From: Mariniblastus sp.
GTDB lineage: Bacteria; Planctomycetota; Planctomycetia; Pirellulales; Pirellulaceae
Assembly (NCBI GenBank): GCA_011523945.1
Contig: WTFU01000146.1
Coordinates: forward strand, 34,416 to 94,841
Reading direction: 5' to 3'
DNA length: 60,426 nt
Shown here: positions 10,001 through 17,768 of the stretch, piece by piece
How the letters are laid out: the number at the start of each line of letters is the position of its first letter
Position numbering within the stretch: position 1 is the first letter of the stretch
Notes under the pieces: model-generated
Database searches by the model: none
Seen by the model: only the letters and a program-made list of their open reading frames with translations
Told to the model about the DNA's origin: nothing
Translations under genes and position numbers: made by a program

Positions 10001-10499
10001 ATGCATAACCATCATCCGCCAACGCATCGAATGCCGGTTCGTCGGGATACCCAACTTCGGTTGGCACAACCGCCCCGATCTCAATTGGATCGACGGTCGG
10101 CACAGCAAACTCATCGACCATATCACCCGCATCAACAAGCGTCATAGTGGCATCATAATCGACCGCCACGTTCACCTCAGGAACGCTCACTTCCCCTTCA
10201 TTATCAGCATCTTCTTTCGCTATCCCTGTTAGGTCACCTGTATCAAAATCCTTATCGACCGCGGGCGCAGGTTCGACAAATTCAAAATCATCTTCTTTCT
10301 TGGGTGACGTCTTAGTCGATGCCAACAGGATTTTTGCCTGCTGCTCTGTGATATGTTTCTTCTTTACCAAAAAGGCCAACACGGACTTGGGTTTGACTTC
10401 TTTATCGGACTTCTCGATTTCCGCACGAATCTTACCAAGCACCTTCGGATCGATAATTCCAAGGTTTTCAAGTTTCTCTAATAGCTGACGCGGTGTCAT
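7002..10499 (-). CDS. Membrane-anchored PQQ-type beta-propeller protein with TPR-like segment
   Basis: 1165 residues; the ATG at 10499 is preceded by AAGGGAAG. Residues 1-62 form a small helical domain (MTPRQLLEKLENLGIID, then HITEQQAKILLAS). About 65-190 is an acidic linker. A single membrane segment lies at about 198-220 (LYIGFGILGVLLIGVAVLWF). A TPR-like repeat follows (MFEAAMSSFNKQSYGDAQKK), then helices to about 445. From about 470 to the end are repeated propeller blades with GxVxWxxxLxxP-like sequence (VYGIDAGQGVVKWRRFVG, LLQLDLRTGELIWRVEIQ, ILLIGNQGGQSDLYVL). By analogy with BamB-like and quinoprotein propellers it is a scaffold outside the inner membrane. No quinone-ligand set could be checked, so enzyme activity is not claimed. 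Confidence 0.85.
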   Translation of the reverse strand: MTPRQLLEKLENLGIIDPKVLGKIRAEIEKSDKEVKPKSVLAFLVKKKHITEQQAKILLASTKTSPKKEDDFEFVEPAPAVDKDFDTGDLTGIAKEDADNEGEVSVPEVNVAVDYDATMTLVDAGDMVDEFAVPTVDPIEIGAVVPTEVGYPDEPAFDALADDGYASGGYQTQSGPQQTLASFKGKKDRSDQWATKWLYIGFGILGVLLIGVAVLWFVNIGQKPEDMFEAAMSSFNKQSYGDAQKKFENYLDQYESHKDAPKAEVKRIHSIIRGTYGLRNYTEVIKQSQTLLPELREQEDANSQMEELRDDLAVMLPTSLAAISKKAIKVTDLDKMKEELVKIKDFNTLVEDPVYIPSSLRKAPSVNDNYLKIANNIATIEGQIEKEEQYELDLVRIERLNEDKKTDEAFAVYRKLTRNYGDLASRKAIRDLMLKISQTERALVKQIELPDVKATKASRDGAVEQTVVLSVTSGKPVPALKDEVVAFLAEGSVYGIDAGQGVVKWRRFVGFETTHQPEVTTDEKVIVSDQRNNDLLQLDLRTGELIWRVEIQEPFLAPSLTDQAVILSTESGKLLQFNRSTGELTHSIQLPQPVNVSAMLADRDPYLYQVGSYQNLYVISSQTLDCVEVFSLGHYEGSISTAPQTWTGHILLIGNQGGQSDLYVLKPRDKGAALELVQMIPGIVSGTVSTPMKRFGRWMLLTSDTGELRILELYPEEEKNPVNVLTQDVFDAKGSERVFVTTEGSNLWVAGKGIMRYRVPRNLAQFDRIVNVDSGDTFLAPVSKLDDYLFHIKKRSRSGMVSASLVDAMELKTVWRTDIGGDLAGSPILYKDTVIAVNNQGDTFPIDEAVVDSGVAAASMRASKIRSDLQFETLVELPDDKFACFGAEGRKDMLLVDLVKNKSRVLSLVKPADRIACPPIAMGNDVIVPTLTGQVARVNTNTGAMQGTPFQPALQPNGNTPRWFEPVGLDESQLVIARGQVDKELPSMIYLLSGSNPRAIKKTGELVCETPVKSNVVFSGTQLYGVLDTADGDKLAAFTSQPLAIAKEMALKSDLVTGPWATEAGVLVSTSDGMLHCYEEDLTLKWSVELQKAKFACSPRVTDGVKGGLMLCYQNGNIVWLDPKTGKPVSKVSLGQPINHQPLLKDNKMYFGGLDGTVHIIDQPK

Positions 10500-10587
10500 G
10501 CGACTTCCCTTCGTTTCCTCGCAATGGTATCGGTCGAGGTACCGAATCTAAATTATTTCTTACGCCACAAATTTACGCGGCAACAAC

Positions 10588-11283
10588 TCAAAATTCTTCG
10601 TCTGTTGTTTGAATTTCAATCTTCTCAATATTGTTGATCACCCCGGTATCCCAAGCGGTAACCAGTTTCGCGTGTGTGGAGTCAACGTGAGCCAAAATAA
10701 TCATCCGAGTTGCACTGGTTGTTTCTTTGGCGTCCTTAACCCTTGATCGCATCTCACTGTCACTTGGACATTCAATTTCCTCATCATCCCTTGTCGTCAC
10801 GTAATAGGTGTTTGTCTGATCAATGGTGACCTGCACATAATCGTCCAATATCTCCTCTTCTTCTTGGACTTCCGTACTCGGTTGATCCGACTTCGCCGGG
10901 GGTTGCTCCAGCGACTTCTGCAAGGTGAATGAAGCTGTGACCATGAAAAAAATCAAAAGTAAAAACGTCACATCGACCATGGGTGTCATGTCCAGTTCAT
11001 CTTCAGGGATGTCTTTTTTCTCAAAAGCGACATCTGGCTCGACGACGTCATCCTCAACGCCCTCCATCCCACGCCAACCCATATTCTTATACGTGACGTC
11101 GTCCGGGCCGTCCTCTGGCGTCGGGCGATAGATTTGAGACGCCAATTCTTCGCGTTCAACCGCCAACTTTTTCTTCATCTCGATATCGAGATCAGAAAAC
11201 TGTCCCGTTGGTTTGTTCAACCCAAAACCTTCACCGTCTGCATTCGGGGTTGGCTTGGATGATTTTTTTTTCTTCTTACTCAT
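10588..11283 (-). CDS. exbD: ExbD/TolR-family protein with long cytoplasmic N-tail
   Basis: 231 residues, against about 140 for usual ExbD. The signature ELDMTPMVDVTFLLLIFF lies at about 96-113, with Asp104 in the membrane segment as the proton-carrying residue. The C-terminal periplasmic domain follows (YVQVTIDQTNTYYV and the IILAHVDSTHAKLV strand). The first 95 residues are unusual: a Lys-rich start, then a charged acidic stretch, all before the membrane segment and so cytoplasmic. Family role: with ExbB it forms a proton channel that powers a periplasmic arm. It is the second of two exbD genes in tandem. Confidence 0.9.
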   Translation of the reverse strand: MSKKKKKSSKPTPNADGEGFGLNKPTGQFSDLDIEMKKKLAVEREELASQIYRPTPEDGPDDVTYKNMGWRGMEGVEDDVVEPDVAFEKKDIPEDELDMTPMVDVTFLLLIFFMVTASFTLQKSLEQPPAKSDQPSTEVQEEEEILDDYVQVTIDQTNTYYVTTRDDEEIECPSDSEMRSRVKDAKETTSATRMIILAHVDSTHAKLVTAWDTGVINNIEKIEIQTTDEEF

Positions 11284-11333
11284 GGCTATACTTTTTTACA
11301 AACTCACTCGCCAATTAGCTCAACACTCTTAAC

Positions 11334-11822
11334 TTATTGTTCTGCCTCAATTCCGACATAGATCTTCCGCGTTTTCGCAAGTTCGGAAAGCCCAACCCCG
11401 CGTTTCACCATTTCCACCATCCCGGTTTTCACATCGCCTTCAGCCTTGATCAAAATGGCGTTTTTAGTCGGATAGCTCGAAAGCTCATTTTCCACATATT
11501 CACCAATATTGGCTTCCTGTGATTCCTCATCCCCCGGAGGCACCTTTGTGTCGTCCGCCATTGACCGCCCCTTGTAGATTTCAGCCTTTTCGCGTGTCGC
11601 CTCATCGAGAACCACAATCAGCGTGACCGCCTCTTTATCCTGAATGGAGTCACCGTAACTTGCCATCGGAAGTGCAACCGCGGCTTGCGGGTCCATCCGG
11701 GAAACAACCACGAAAAAAGCTAACAACAAAAAGGTAACATCGATCATCGGGGTGATGTCGAGTTCGCCATCATCCGGATTACGCTTGCGTTTAGGTAACT
11801 CAATATTTGCTTCTTCACTCAT
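11334..11822 (-). CDS. exbD: ExbD/TolR-family protein
   Basis: 162 residues. After a short charged N-tail comes GELDITPMIDVTFLLLAFFV at about 19-38, with Asp28 as the conserved membrane Asp. A periplasmic domain with LIVVLDEATREKAEIYKG and NAILIKAEGDVKTGMVEMV follows. Length and layout are normal for ExbD. It sits between exbB (75 bases upstream) and the longer exbD paralog (about 50 bases downstream). Two different ExbD proteins beside one ExbB suggest a heteromeric TolR-like dimer. Confidence 0.92.
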   Translation of the reverse strand: MSEEANIELPKRKRNPDDGELDITPMIDVTFLLLAFFVVVSRMDPQAAVALPMASYGDSIQDKEAVTLIVVLDEATREKAEIYKGRSMADDTKVPPGDEESQEANIGEYVENELSSYPTKNAILIKAEGDVKTGMVEMVKRGVGLSELAKTRKIYVGIEAEQ

Positions 11823-11896
11823 CCACAGTTCCGCAGGTTATATTTCTCAAACACAGGCGTGCGTTGCCCGGCACAACCACACAACCAATAACAGAA

Positions 11897-12541
11897 TTAC
11901 TTATTCGGAAAACGAATGTTGCATTCCTTGAACACTTCGAGAAACTGATTGAGACCATAAGAAACCAGGTCTTCCATTTTTCGAATAACGACGTTGATAT
12001 AGGCAGTACACAGCACCAAAGGAATTGCAATCGCCAACCCCAACGCGGTGGTGATCAGAGCGAACTGAATATCCATCGCCAACTTACTTACTTCCACCGT
12101 CGCATTGGGATCAGCAAGCTTTGAAAACGCCGCCATCATTCCGAGAACCGTTCCCAACAGCCCAATCATCGGCGCCGTCTTGATCACGGTGTAAACCCAA
12201 CTCAATCGGTACTCAAGATCTTGAAGAACATCTCGCTGAAAACGATCCGCCACCAACTGCTTGACCTTACCAAATCCGATTTTTCTATTCTCTATTGCTA
12301 ATTGAGCCAGTTGACACGTCGCACGTCGGTCACCGTCACAAACCTCAACGGCAGCATCGTAATCCCCCTTCGAAAGCGGTTCTTCGACCGCTTCAAGAAA
12401 CAGGGTCTGCATCGCTTCACTCTTAAACTGCTTTTGACGCACCCGCGACCAAACCATGACGACGCAGAACGCTCCCCAGAGAGCAATAAGAAACATCACC
12501 AAATAAATAACGTTTCCTAAAATTGTAAAAACTTGATCCAT
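11897..12541 (-). CDS. exbB: MotA/TolQ/ExbB proton-channel protein
   Basis: 214 residues with three membrane segments: about 5-30 (VIYLVMFLIALWGAFCVVMV), about 120-145 (APMIGLLGTVLGMMAAF, the family signature) and about 160-185 (FALITTALGLAIAIPLVL, carrying the conserved Thr pair). A cytoplasmic loop of about 85 residues lies between segments 1 and 2, as in ExbB/TolQ. It forms the pentameric stator with ExbD and uses the proton motive force. Gene order exbB-exbD-exbD and short gaps show one operon. Confidence 0.93.
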   Translation of the reverse strand: MDQVFTILGNVIYLVMFLIALWGAFCVVMVWSRVRQKQFKSEAMQTLFLEAVEEPLSKGDYDAAVEVCDGDRRATCQLAQLAIENRKIGFGKVKQLVADRFQRDVLQDLEYRLSWVYTVIKTAPMIGLLGTVLGMMAAFSKLADPNATVEVSKLAMDIQFALITTALGLAIAIPLVLCTAYINVVIRKMEDLVSYGLNQFLEVFKECNIRFPNK

Positions 12542-12678
12542 AATCCCTTAATCTCAGTTGAGTTGTGTTTCTAACAGTTGATTTTTCATTTAATTTTTCA
12601 TTTGCAAACGCGTTTCACACGAGAGTCAGGTTTCGTATCCCAAGCAAAACGCGGCCAACCCCACTAGCTCATCGCTAC

Positions 12679-12731
12679 GGCACAGGCGGGCCGGTGGGCT
12701 GATTGTACAGTTTTTAGCCTGAGCCTGTGGC
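12679..12731 (-). other. Intercistronic inverted repeat
   Basis: CACAGGC at 12681-12687 faces GCCTGTG at 12723-12729, and the loop contains an inner GGGCT/AGCCT pairing. It starts nine bases after the stop of the TonB-position gene and lies before exbB. There is no T-run, so it is not a standard terminator. It may act as an mRNA processing or stabilising element. Confidence 0.4.
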
Positions 12732-12739
12732 ACCAAGAA

Positions 12740-13612
12740 CTAACGATAAGTGATATCCTCCACAATAAACTCATAACCACTTCCACCTGGCACCACTTTC
12801 AGTTCCGTTCTTTTAATGTCTGCAACACTTTTCCCAGTTCCCTCCAAGGCGGCACTTTCAACGACACGAATTTGAGCCCGTGTCGCTTCCGGATAAAACT
12901 GAGCCTGCACGGTGGACCCCAACTGGACCCCAGCGCGCTTGCAAAGTTCTTGATCCCAACGCCTCAAACGAATTTTCTCCGGCGTAAAACGCAAAGTCCC
13001 GTTCTCTGCTTCACGATTGGACTTGGTGACCCGGATCGGCCCCGAAAGATTCTGCACCCGCCAGATGTCGTTTTTTGTTTGATGAATGACACCAATATCA
13101 ATAGCAAAAAAAGTCAACTGCTTTGCATAGACACCTATGTCTTCAGCCTCATAATTAATTACCCATCGCTTCCATTCTGGCACACCATTTCCGCCAGTGC
13201 CCGGGCCACCTTCGCGGGAACCGTAGCCGTTCCCCGCACCCATCACAGCTGCATCACCGCTTCTCTTTTCTAAATTAGCCCTTACCGAAGAAACTGAATC
13301 GGTAACCGCCTCAAGGGCGTTAGCTAATTGGGGAACTTCAATTTCTGGAAACTCTTCTACTCCCGGTTCCAAAACATCATCTGCAACCCCTTTGGGCTTC
13401 TCATTCCCCGCTTCATTCACAATTGGAATTGGCCCAGCCATTCGTTGGGAGAAATCAAATACAGAAGTAATCCAAATCAGGAACAGCACAGCAAACAAAA
13501 AGCCGAACAGAATTATGAATGCTAACAACGCAGCACTCAGACGATCATACCGAGACGATTTCGTTTCGACATTCAATCTTATCTTTGGTGCTGGAACATA
13601 ACCTTCACTCAT
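12740..13612 (-). CDS. Single-pass membrane protein in TonB/TolA position, unknown family
   Basis: 290 residues from the ATG at 13612, which is preceded by GAGGGAG; an upstream in-frame GTG lacks this. A cytoplasmic start of about 28 residues leads into one membrane segment at about 29-50 (ALLAFIILFGFLFAVLFLIW). Then come a Pro/Glu-rich and Gly-rich linker (GAGNGYGSREGGPGTGGNG, about 125-145) and a C-terminal folded domain of about 145 residues (WVINYEAEDIGVYAKQL onward). The architecture of anchor, flexible linker and periplasmic domain next to exbB/exbD is what TonB and TolA have. No TonB C-terminal motif was recognised, so the equivalence is inference. Confidence 0.7.
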   Translation of the reverse strand: MSEGYVPAPKIRLNVETKSSRYDRLSAALLAFIILFGFLFAVLFLIWITSVFDFSQRMAGPIPIVNEAGNEKPKGVADDVLEPGVEEFPEIEVPQLANALEAVTDSVSSVRANLEKRSGDAAVMGAGNGYGSREGGPGTGGNGVPEWKRWVINYEAEDIGVYAKQLTFFAIDIGVIHQTKNDIWRVQNLSGPIRVTKSNREAENGTLRFTPEKIRLRRWDQELCKRAGVQLGSTVQAQFYPEATRAQIRVVESAALEGTGKSVADIKRTELKVVPGGSGYEFIVEDITYR

Positions 13613-13717
13613 CGCCGCTCCCTCGTCCACAAAAGTGCCCCTTTTGCGGTTCTAATGAAAAACTCTCTTGCCGCTTCAAATAAACAATCGCAACCCTACC
13701 CAGCCCGACACACAAAA

Positions 13718-15595
13718 TCAGTCGAGCAATTCTGCACTCGGACGGATCTTCAAAAACCACCCCGTCCACTCACGCTTCATCTCATTAAATTCAAGGCGGC
13801 ACGAGTCACTTTCTTCAGCAGTCAACGCATCAGGATCTCGCAACGCATTTTTTCGTGTCAACTCACTCAATTTCATCGAATCAATTTTCCGACTAACCAA
13901 CCTCAACCCATCATGTGCTTCAATACAGATCCTTAGATCCGGATCTCCAAGGGCGTACAACAATGCTGGAACATTATCCATCGCCTGCTCTCCCGCGAGA
14001 AATCTCACGGCAATTAATCGTCGGTAGTAATTCCTGGCGGCAATCATACTCTGCAAGAACGCCTTAATTTCCCCCCGAGATTTATCATCTTTGGCGCGAA
14101 ATTCCGAAATCTGTTTCTTTAACGCCTCTGCCAATTCGCGCAACTGTTCATTGTCAGCCTCCCCCTCTTTCATCATCGATATCAAATCGCTGAGGTTCTT
14201 CTCCGTCTCCACCTGGCGAATCAAACCGTTCGCCCCGGTCCTTAGGACGGAATCCTTTTTGAAGCCCTGCCCACCAAGAGCACGACTTGCTGCTGGCTCA
14301 ACATTCAAGACTTCACTACTACGAACCAAAAACAGAATCGCCAAAGCGGGTGACCATATATTGTTTTCCTTACTCTGAGGCTTAATGACAGAGTTCCCTC
14401 CTCTTTGCTCCTGCAAGTACTTAAACCCCTCGTCGTACCAATTTACAAGATTCCCATTACCGACATTACCTTCGGCCTGCTCCCTGAAATAGGCATATCG
14501 CTCCATCGTAAACAGGTAATAACAAGTAAAAGGAACGTTTCGATCAACTTTAAACCCACGCTCCAACCAGGCATTGCCTGCACGTACTTTGTTCGAAAAC
14601 TTCCCGCGATCAAATTGGACGAGCGGGCCAGTCTTGTTAAGAAGAGAATTCTTGCCATCAACCGGCTCTACATAAAACGTCACTGTCTTTGGCAGCCCGA
14701 TCGTTTTTTTCGATAATGACTTACTCATCGATTTAGCTCGTTTATTGAGCTGGAGAAAATCAGAAAGCAGATACGCAGTTCCACCGCCAGCAAATGACAT
14801 TGAAATACTCGGAGTCGCCTCATAAACTTCCGCTCCGCTTCCACTCCTTGGTTTAAACCCCGGGTCATTTGCCGTCCCCGAGGCTTTTAACTTGTAGGCC
14901 CATCCACCGTCAGGGGCCTGGGAATTCAAAGTCCAATCCAAGGTTCGCTTTGCCATTTGCACATCCATGTCGAACCCGTGCAACTTGGCGACAAACATTG
15001 CAAGCGCGGCGAACTGCGTCTGCGACATATCACAACTTTTGTAACCCTCATTTTTGTAAGTGTAAGAGCCATTTGGATTTTGGCGATCCTCAAGGAAACG
15101 GAGCAACTTCTTGATTGGCTCTCGGTACGCCCGCGCGTTCGTTTCGGCCAACAAGATGATTGTAATGCACGGCATATACATCTCGCGCTCATTTTCAATG
15201 ATCTCGTCAACTTGCGCAGCAACATCATCACAGGCCTGCTTCACCAATGGATCACTTACAGGCACGCTACCGTTGTAACGCTTACTGTGCTGAACGACCG
15301 CTAACGCGGCGAGCACGCGAGAATTCATTTGAGAATTTGGCTTAATTGCACCCTTGAGATAATTAACCAAATCATCCGCGAGTGCCCTCACCTCCGGGTG
15401 ATCCGGACTGTAAACCGCCTGAGCGGAAACGTCCGGTGTTACGAGAAAGAAATTCGCGAAACACATGGCGATAACAGCACACGAAATAATAGCACGCACC
15501 CACTGCGGGTTGCGAACAAGAGATGCTGTCGCATCAAACCGCGACCCGCAACTTCGACAATCAATATTTTCTTCAATCATTCCGATTGAATCCAT
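13718..15595 (-). CDS. Membrane-anchored squalene-cyclase/prenyltransferase-fold repeat protein
   Basis: 625 residues; the ATG at 15595 is preceded by GGAG. Residues 10-20 contain one CxxC pair (CRSCG), and a membrane segment lies at about 36-55 (AIISCAVIAMCFANFFLV). From about 65 to 400 there are alpha/alpha-barrel repeats with the prenyltransferase/squalene-oxidase pattern: QNPNGSYTYKNEGYKSCDMS, then TLDWTLNSQAPDGGWAYK (the QxPDGGW type motif). The C-terminal 150 residues are helical with HEAT-like content (VPALLYALGDPDLRICIEA). No cyclase DxDD motif was seen, so it is probably a binding or scaffold fold rather than a triterpene cyclase. It is first in the ExbBD block and may be the target the machine acts on. 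Confidence 0.75.
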   Translation of the reverse strand: MDSIGMIEENIDCRSCGSRFDATASLVRNPQWVRAIISCAVIAMCFANFFLVTPDVSAQAVYSPDHPEVRALADDLVNYLKGAIKPNSQMNSRVLAALAVVQHSKRYNGSVPVSDPLVKQACDDVAAQVDEIIENEREMYMPCITIILLAETNARAYREPIKKLLRFLEDRQNPNGSYTYKNEGYKSCDMSQTQFAALAMFVAKLHGFDMDVQMAKRTLDWTLNSQAPDGGWAYKLKASGTANDPGFKPRSGSGAEVYEATPSISMSFAGGGTAYLLSDFLQLNKRAKSMSKSLSKKTIGLPKTVTFYVEPVDGKNSLLNKTGPLVQFDRGKFSNKVRAGNAWLERGFKVDRNVPFTCYYLFTMERYAYFREQAEGNVGNGNLVNWYDEGFKYLQEQRGGNSVIKPQSKENNIWSPALAILFLVRSSEVLNVEPAASRALGGQGFKKDSVLRTGANGLIRQVETEKNLSDLISMMKEGEADNEQLRELAEALKKQISEFRAKDDKSRGEIKAFLQSMIAARNYYRRLIAVRFLAGEQAMDNVPALLYALGDPDLRICIEAHDGLRLVSRKIDSMKLSELTRKNALRDPDALTAEESDSCRLEFNEMKREWTGWFLKIRPSAELLD

Positions 15596-16308
15596 TCGCT
15601 ATACTCCGTAAATCTTCTGCTTCCTGCACTTCAACTAGACGCATTTAAATCATCGATCGACCTGCAGATGTGGACCTAGAAAAATAATCCAACCATCTGT
15701 CCCCGCCAGCCACAAACCCTCCCCTGCCGATCGACCTAGCCAAAGGCAATCGTCAAAACGCAATAAGAGCGGTGGTGGCACCTCGGAACCGACCAGAAAT
15801 TTCTAAATTTCCGTAGAAACAACGCCTATCTTTTCCGAAAGCTGCGCGTCTTAATGGTAATTTTTGTACCCCAGCATGTCAACCAAATGGGGGCAGTTTG
15901 ATTCCGCTAAAGCTCGTGCGAAATAGTTTATTTCGCAACATCGAAATATTCAGCCACTCCCCCAAAACACTAACAATAGGACCTGAAACTCCCTACTTAA
16001 ATTTTAAGTTAGACGCGGAACCAATCTCATCTCAACCGAAACCGCTGACCTAAGAATCTGCAAAAGTAAACTTAAACATGTGCCTAATCCCAACTGACTC
16101 GATCGCGAGCTAACTGTCAGAGGTTCCGCAGCACAGGCGAGTTAGCCTCTTAACGCTCGAATACCGTCAACACTTTCAAAAAAAACGATGAAAAGTATCG
16201 TTAAAACGACGATTGACAATTCTAGCCTCAATCAAGTACATTCTCTCCCTACAAGTCATTTGGTAATAAGACGCGGCGGAAACGTGGCGTTAAGTTTCTA
16301 AATGGGAT
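15596..16308. other. Long intergenic region; no protein gene seen
   Basis: About 710 bases between the divergently read ExbBD block and the tRNA. Apart from the tRNA promoter near its right end, I see only a small inverted repeat AACGAT/ATCGTT at about 16184-16202. It must contain the promoter of the ExbBD block near 15600. A small RNA cannot be excluded. Confidence 0.5.
16213..16242 (+). promoter_or_regulatory. Sigma70-type promoter for tRNA-Phe
   Basis: A perfect -35 box TTGACA at 16213-16218 and a -10-like box TACATT at 16237-16242, 18 bases apart. The tRNA begins about 66 bases downstream of the -10 box, which leaves room for a 5' leader to be trimmed by RNase P. Confidence 0.6.
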
Positions 16309-16381
16309 GGTCGGGTAGCTCAGTTGGTAGAGCAATGGATTGAAAATCCATGTGTCGGCGGTTCGAGCCCGCCCCTGACCA
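16309..16381 (+). tRNA. tRNA-Phe (anticodon GAA)
   Basis: A 73-base cloverleaf is visible. The acceptor stem GGTCGGG pairs with CCTGACC (one G-T pair) and is followed by discriminator A. The D arm is GCTCAGTTGGTAGAGC. The anticodon stem ATGGA/TCCAT encloses loop TTGAAAA with anticodon GAA. The T arm is GGCGG-TTCGAGC-CCGCC. The terminal CCA is not encoded (CTA follows the discriminator), so a CCA-adding enzyme is needed. Confidence 0.95.
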
Positions 16382-16390
16382 CTAACTTAA

Positions 16391-16423
16391 AAAAAGCCCG
16401 CTTATCATAAGCGGGCTTTTTTT
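16391..16423 (+). terminator. Intrinsic terminator after tRNA-Phe, likely bidirectional
   Basis: The arms GCCCGCTTA and TAAGCGGGC, with loop TCA (16396-16416), are followed by seven T and preceded by an A-run, so the same hairpin can stop transcription from both sides. On the minus strand it lies directly after the stop of the small 65-residue gene. Confidence 0.92.
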
Positions 16424-16431
16424 GTAGCCAA

Positions 16432-16629
16432 TCACAATTTCGCAATGAACACGGGGAAAATAGTTGCCCAAGCTTGCTGAAACTCGTTAAACTGTCCTCC
16501 CCAGAGGGCCAGCATTGAATCCAACCCGTTTACTTTAACATTTCCGGGGGCGTTTTTTTTAGCGGCCACAAGACACTTTCGCTTTTTAACCAACGCTTTG
16601 GTTACATTAGAGGCGTGACTTTTAGACAT
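16432..16629 (-). CDS. Small basic protein, 65 residues, unknown
   Basis: The ATG at 16629 has AGGTGA upstream at good spacing; the frame is open further up but without a better start. The N-half is Lys-rich (KALVKKRKCLVAAKKNAP) and the C-half more hydrophobic (LDSMLALWGGQFNEFQQAW). It is transcribed toward the tRNA and shares its terminator, and it diverges from the sugar-binding protein gene 30 bases away. The good ribosome site and terminator argue for a real gene. The function is unknown; the charge suggests nucleic-acid contact, but that is only a guess. Confidence 0.5.
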   Translation of the reverse strand: MSKSHASNVTKALVKKRKCLVAAKKNAPGNVKVNGLDSMLALWGGQFNEFQQAWATIFPVFIAKL

Positions 16630-16658
16630 TTCATCACCTAGGCAGGTCGACCACACTC

Positions 16659-17708
16659 ATGAGAAAATCACGATTCGTTTCAACTGTAACTCCAATTTGC
16701 GTCCTCACCCTATTTGCCCTGGGCGTAACGCTCGCAAGCGACCCACCGACTCAAGACAAGCCAACCATTGCTTTCGTCACAAATCAAATCGCCAGCTTCT
16801 GGAATATTGCCGAAGTCGGTGCGAATGACGCCGGCGAAGACTTTGATGTCGAAGTCGACGTTCGATTTCCTAACGAAGCAACCGCGACTAAACAGAAACA
16901 AATCGTGGAAGATTTGCTTTCAAGCGGAATTGATGCGTTGGCAATCAGCCCAATTGACGCCGTCAACCAACAAAACATGCTCAATGGTTGGGCTGGAAAA
17001 ATCCCTCTCATCACCCACGACTCTGACGCTCCCGAGACCGACAGGATCCTTTATATTGGCGTCGACAACTATGCTGCTGGCAGAACCGTTGGCAAACTAA
17101 TTAAAGATGCCTACCCCAATGGCGCACGCGTCATCCTCGCCATCGGTCGACTCGAACAGGACAACGCTCAAAAACGTCAACAGGGAGTGATCGACGAACT
17201 GCTCGATCGGGAAGTGAGCTTTGAGTGGCGCGACGAAGTTGAAGAAGTTAAGGGAGACAAGTTTACGATCCTGACGACGCTTGTGGATCAGGGAGCAACT
17301 CAGGTTGCAAAACAAAAAGCGGAAGATGCATTAAATACCTATCCCAACGTCGACGTGATGGTCGGACTGTTCGCCTACAATCCACCGGCGATGCTTCAAG
17401 CAATCAAGCAAGCCAATAAATCAGACAAAGTAAAAGTCGCCGGTTTTGACGAAGACGACGCGACGCTTCAGGGTATCAAAGACGGCACCGTCATTGGCAC
17501 CGTCGTCCAAAACCCCTATGAATACGGGTACCAGTCAGTACGCGTTCTTTCAGAGTTACTAAAAGGTAATAAAAAAGTAATTCCAGACAGTAAATACATC
17601 GACGTCCCCGCCCGAGCCGTCACGAAAGACGGGCGGAAAATTGGTGGAAAGCAAACGGAAAATGTCGATGAATTCTGGGCTGACCTCAAAGAAAAAATCG
17701 GTAACTGA
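16659..17708 (+). CDS. Sugar ABC transporter periplasmic binding protein (RbsB type)
   Basis: 349 residues with a signal peptide (core VTPICVLTLFALGVTLA, cleavage near LAS-DPP). The periplasmic-binding-protein-type-1 fold is visible. KPTIAFVTNQIASFWNIAE is at the N-lobe start. IDALAISPIDAVNQQNML, PLITHDSDAP and YIGVDNYAAGRTVGKL form the usual ribose-binding signature, and DVMVGLFAYNPPAML and KVAGFDEDDATLQGI lie in the C-lobe. It captures a sugar in the periplasm and delivers it to the downstream RbsA/RbsC-like pair. The exact sugar cannot be read. It is the first gene of a three-gene operon, about 60 bases ahead of the ATPase. Confidence 0.92.
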   Translation: MRKSRFVSTVTPICVLTLFALGVTLASDPPTQDKPTIAFVTNQIASFWNIAEVGANDAGEDFDVEVDVRFPNEATATKQKQIVEDLLSSGIDALAISPIDAVNQQNMLNGWAGKIPLITHDSDAPETDRILYIGVDNYAAGRTVGKLIKDAYPNGARVILAIGRLEQDNAQKRQQGVIDELLDREVSFEWRDEVEEVKGDKFTILTTLVDQGATQVAKQKAEDALNTYPNVDVMVGLFAYNPPAMLQAIKQANKSDKVKVAGFDEDDATLQGIKDGTVIGTVVQNPYEYGYQSVRVLSELLKGNKKVIPDSKYIDVPARAVTKDGRKIGGKQTENVDEFWADLKEKIGN

Positions 17709-17768
17709 CTCCTTTCGGGAACAGGAATTCGAAAATCATTAGTCTCGCCAACTCGCTTAAAACGGACA

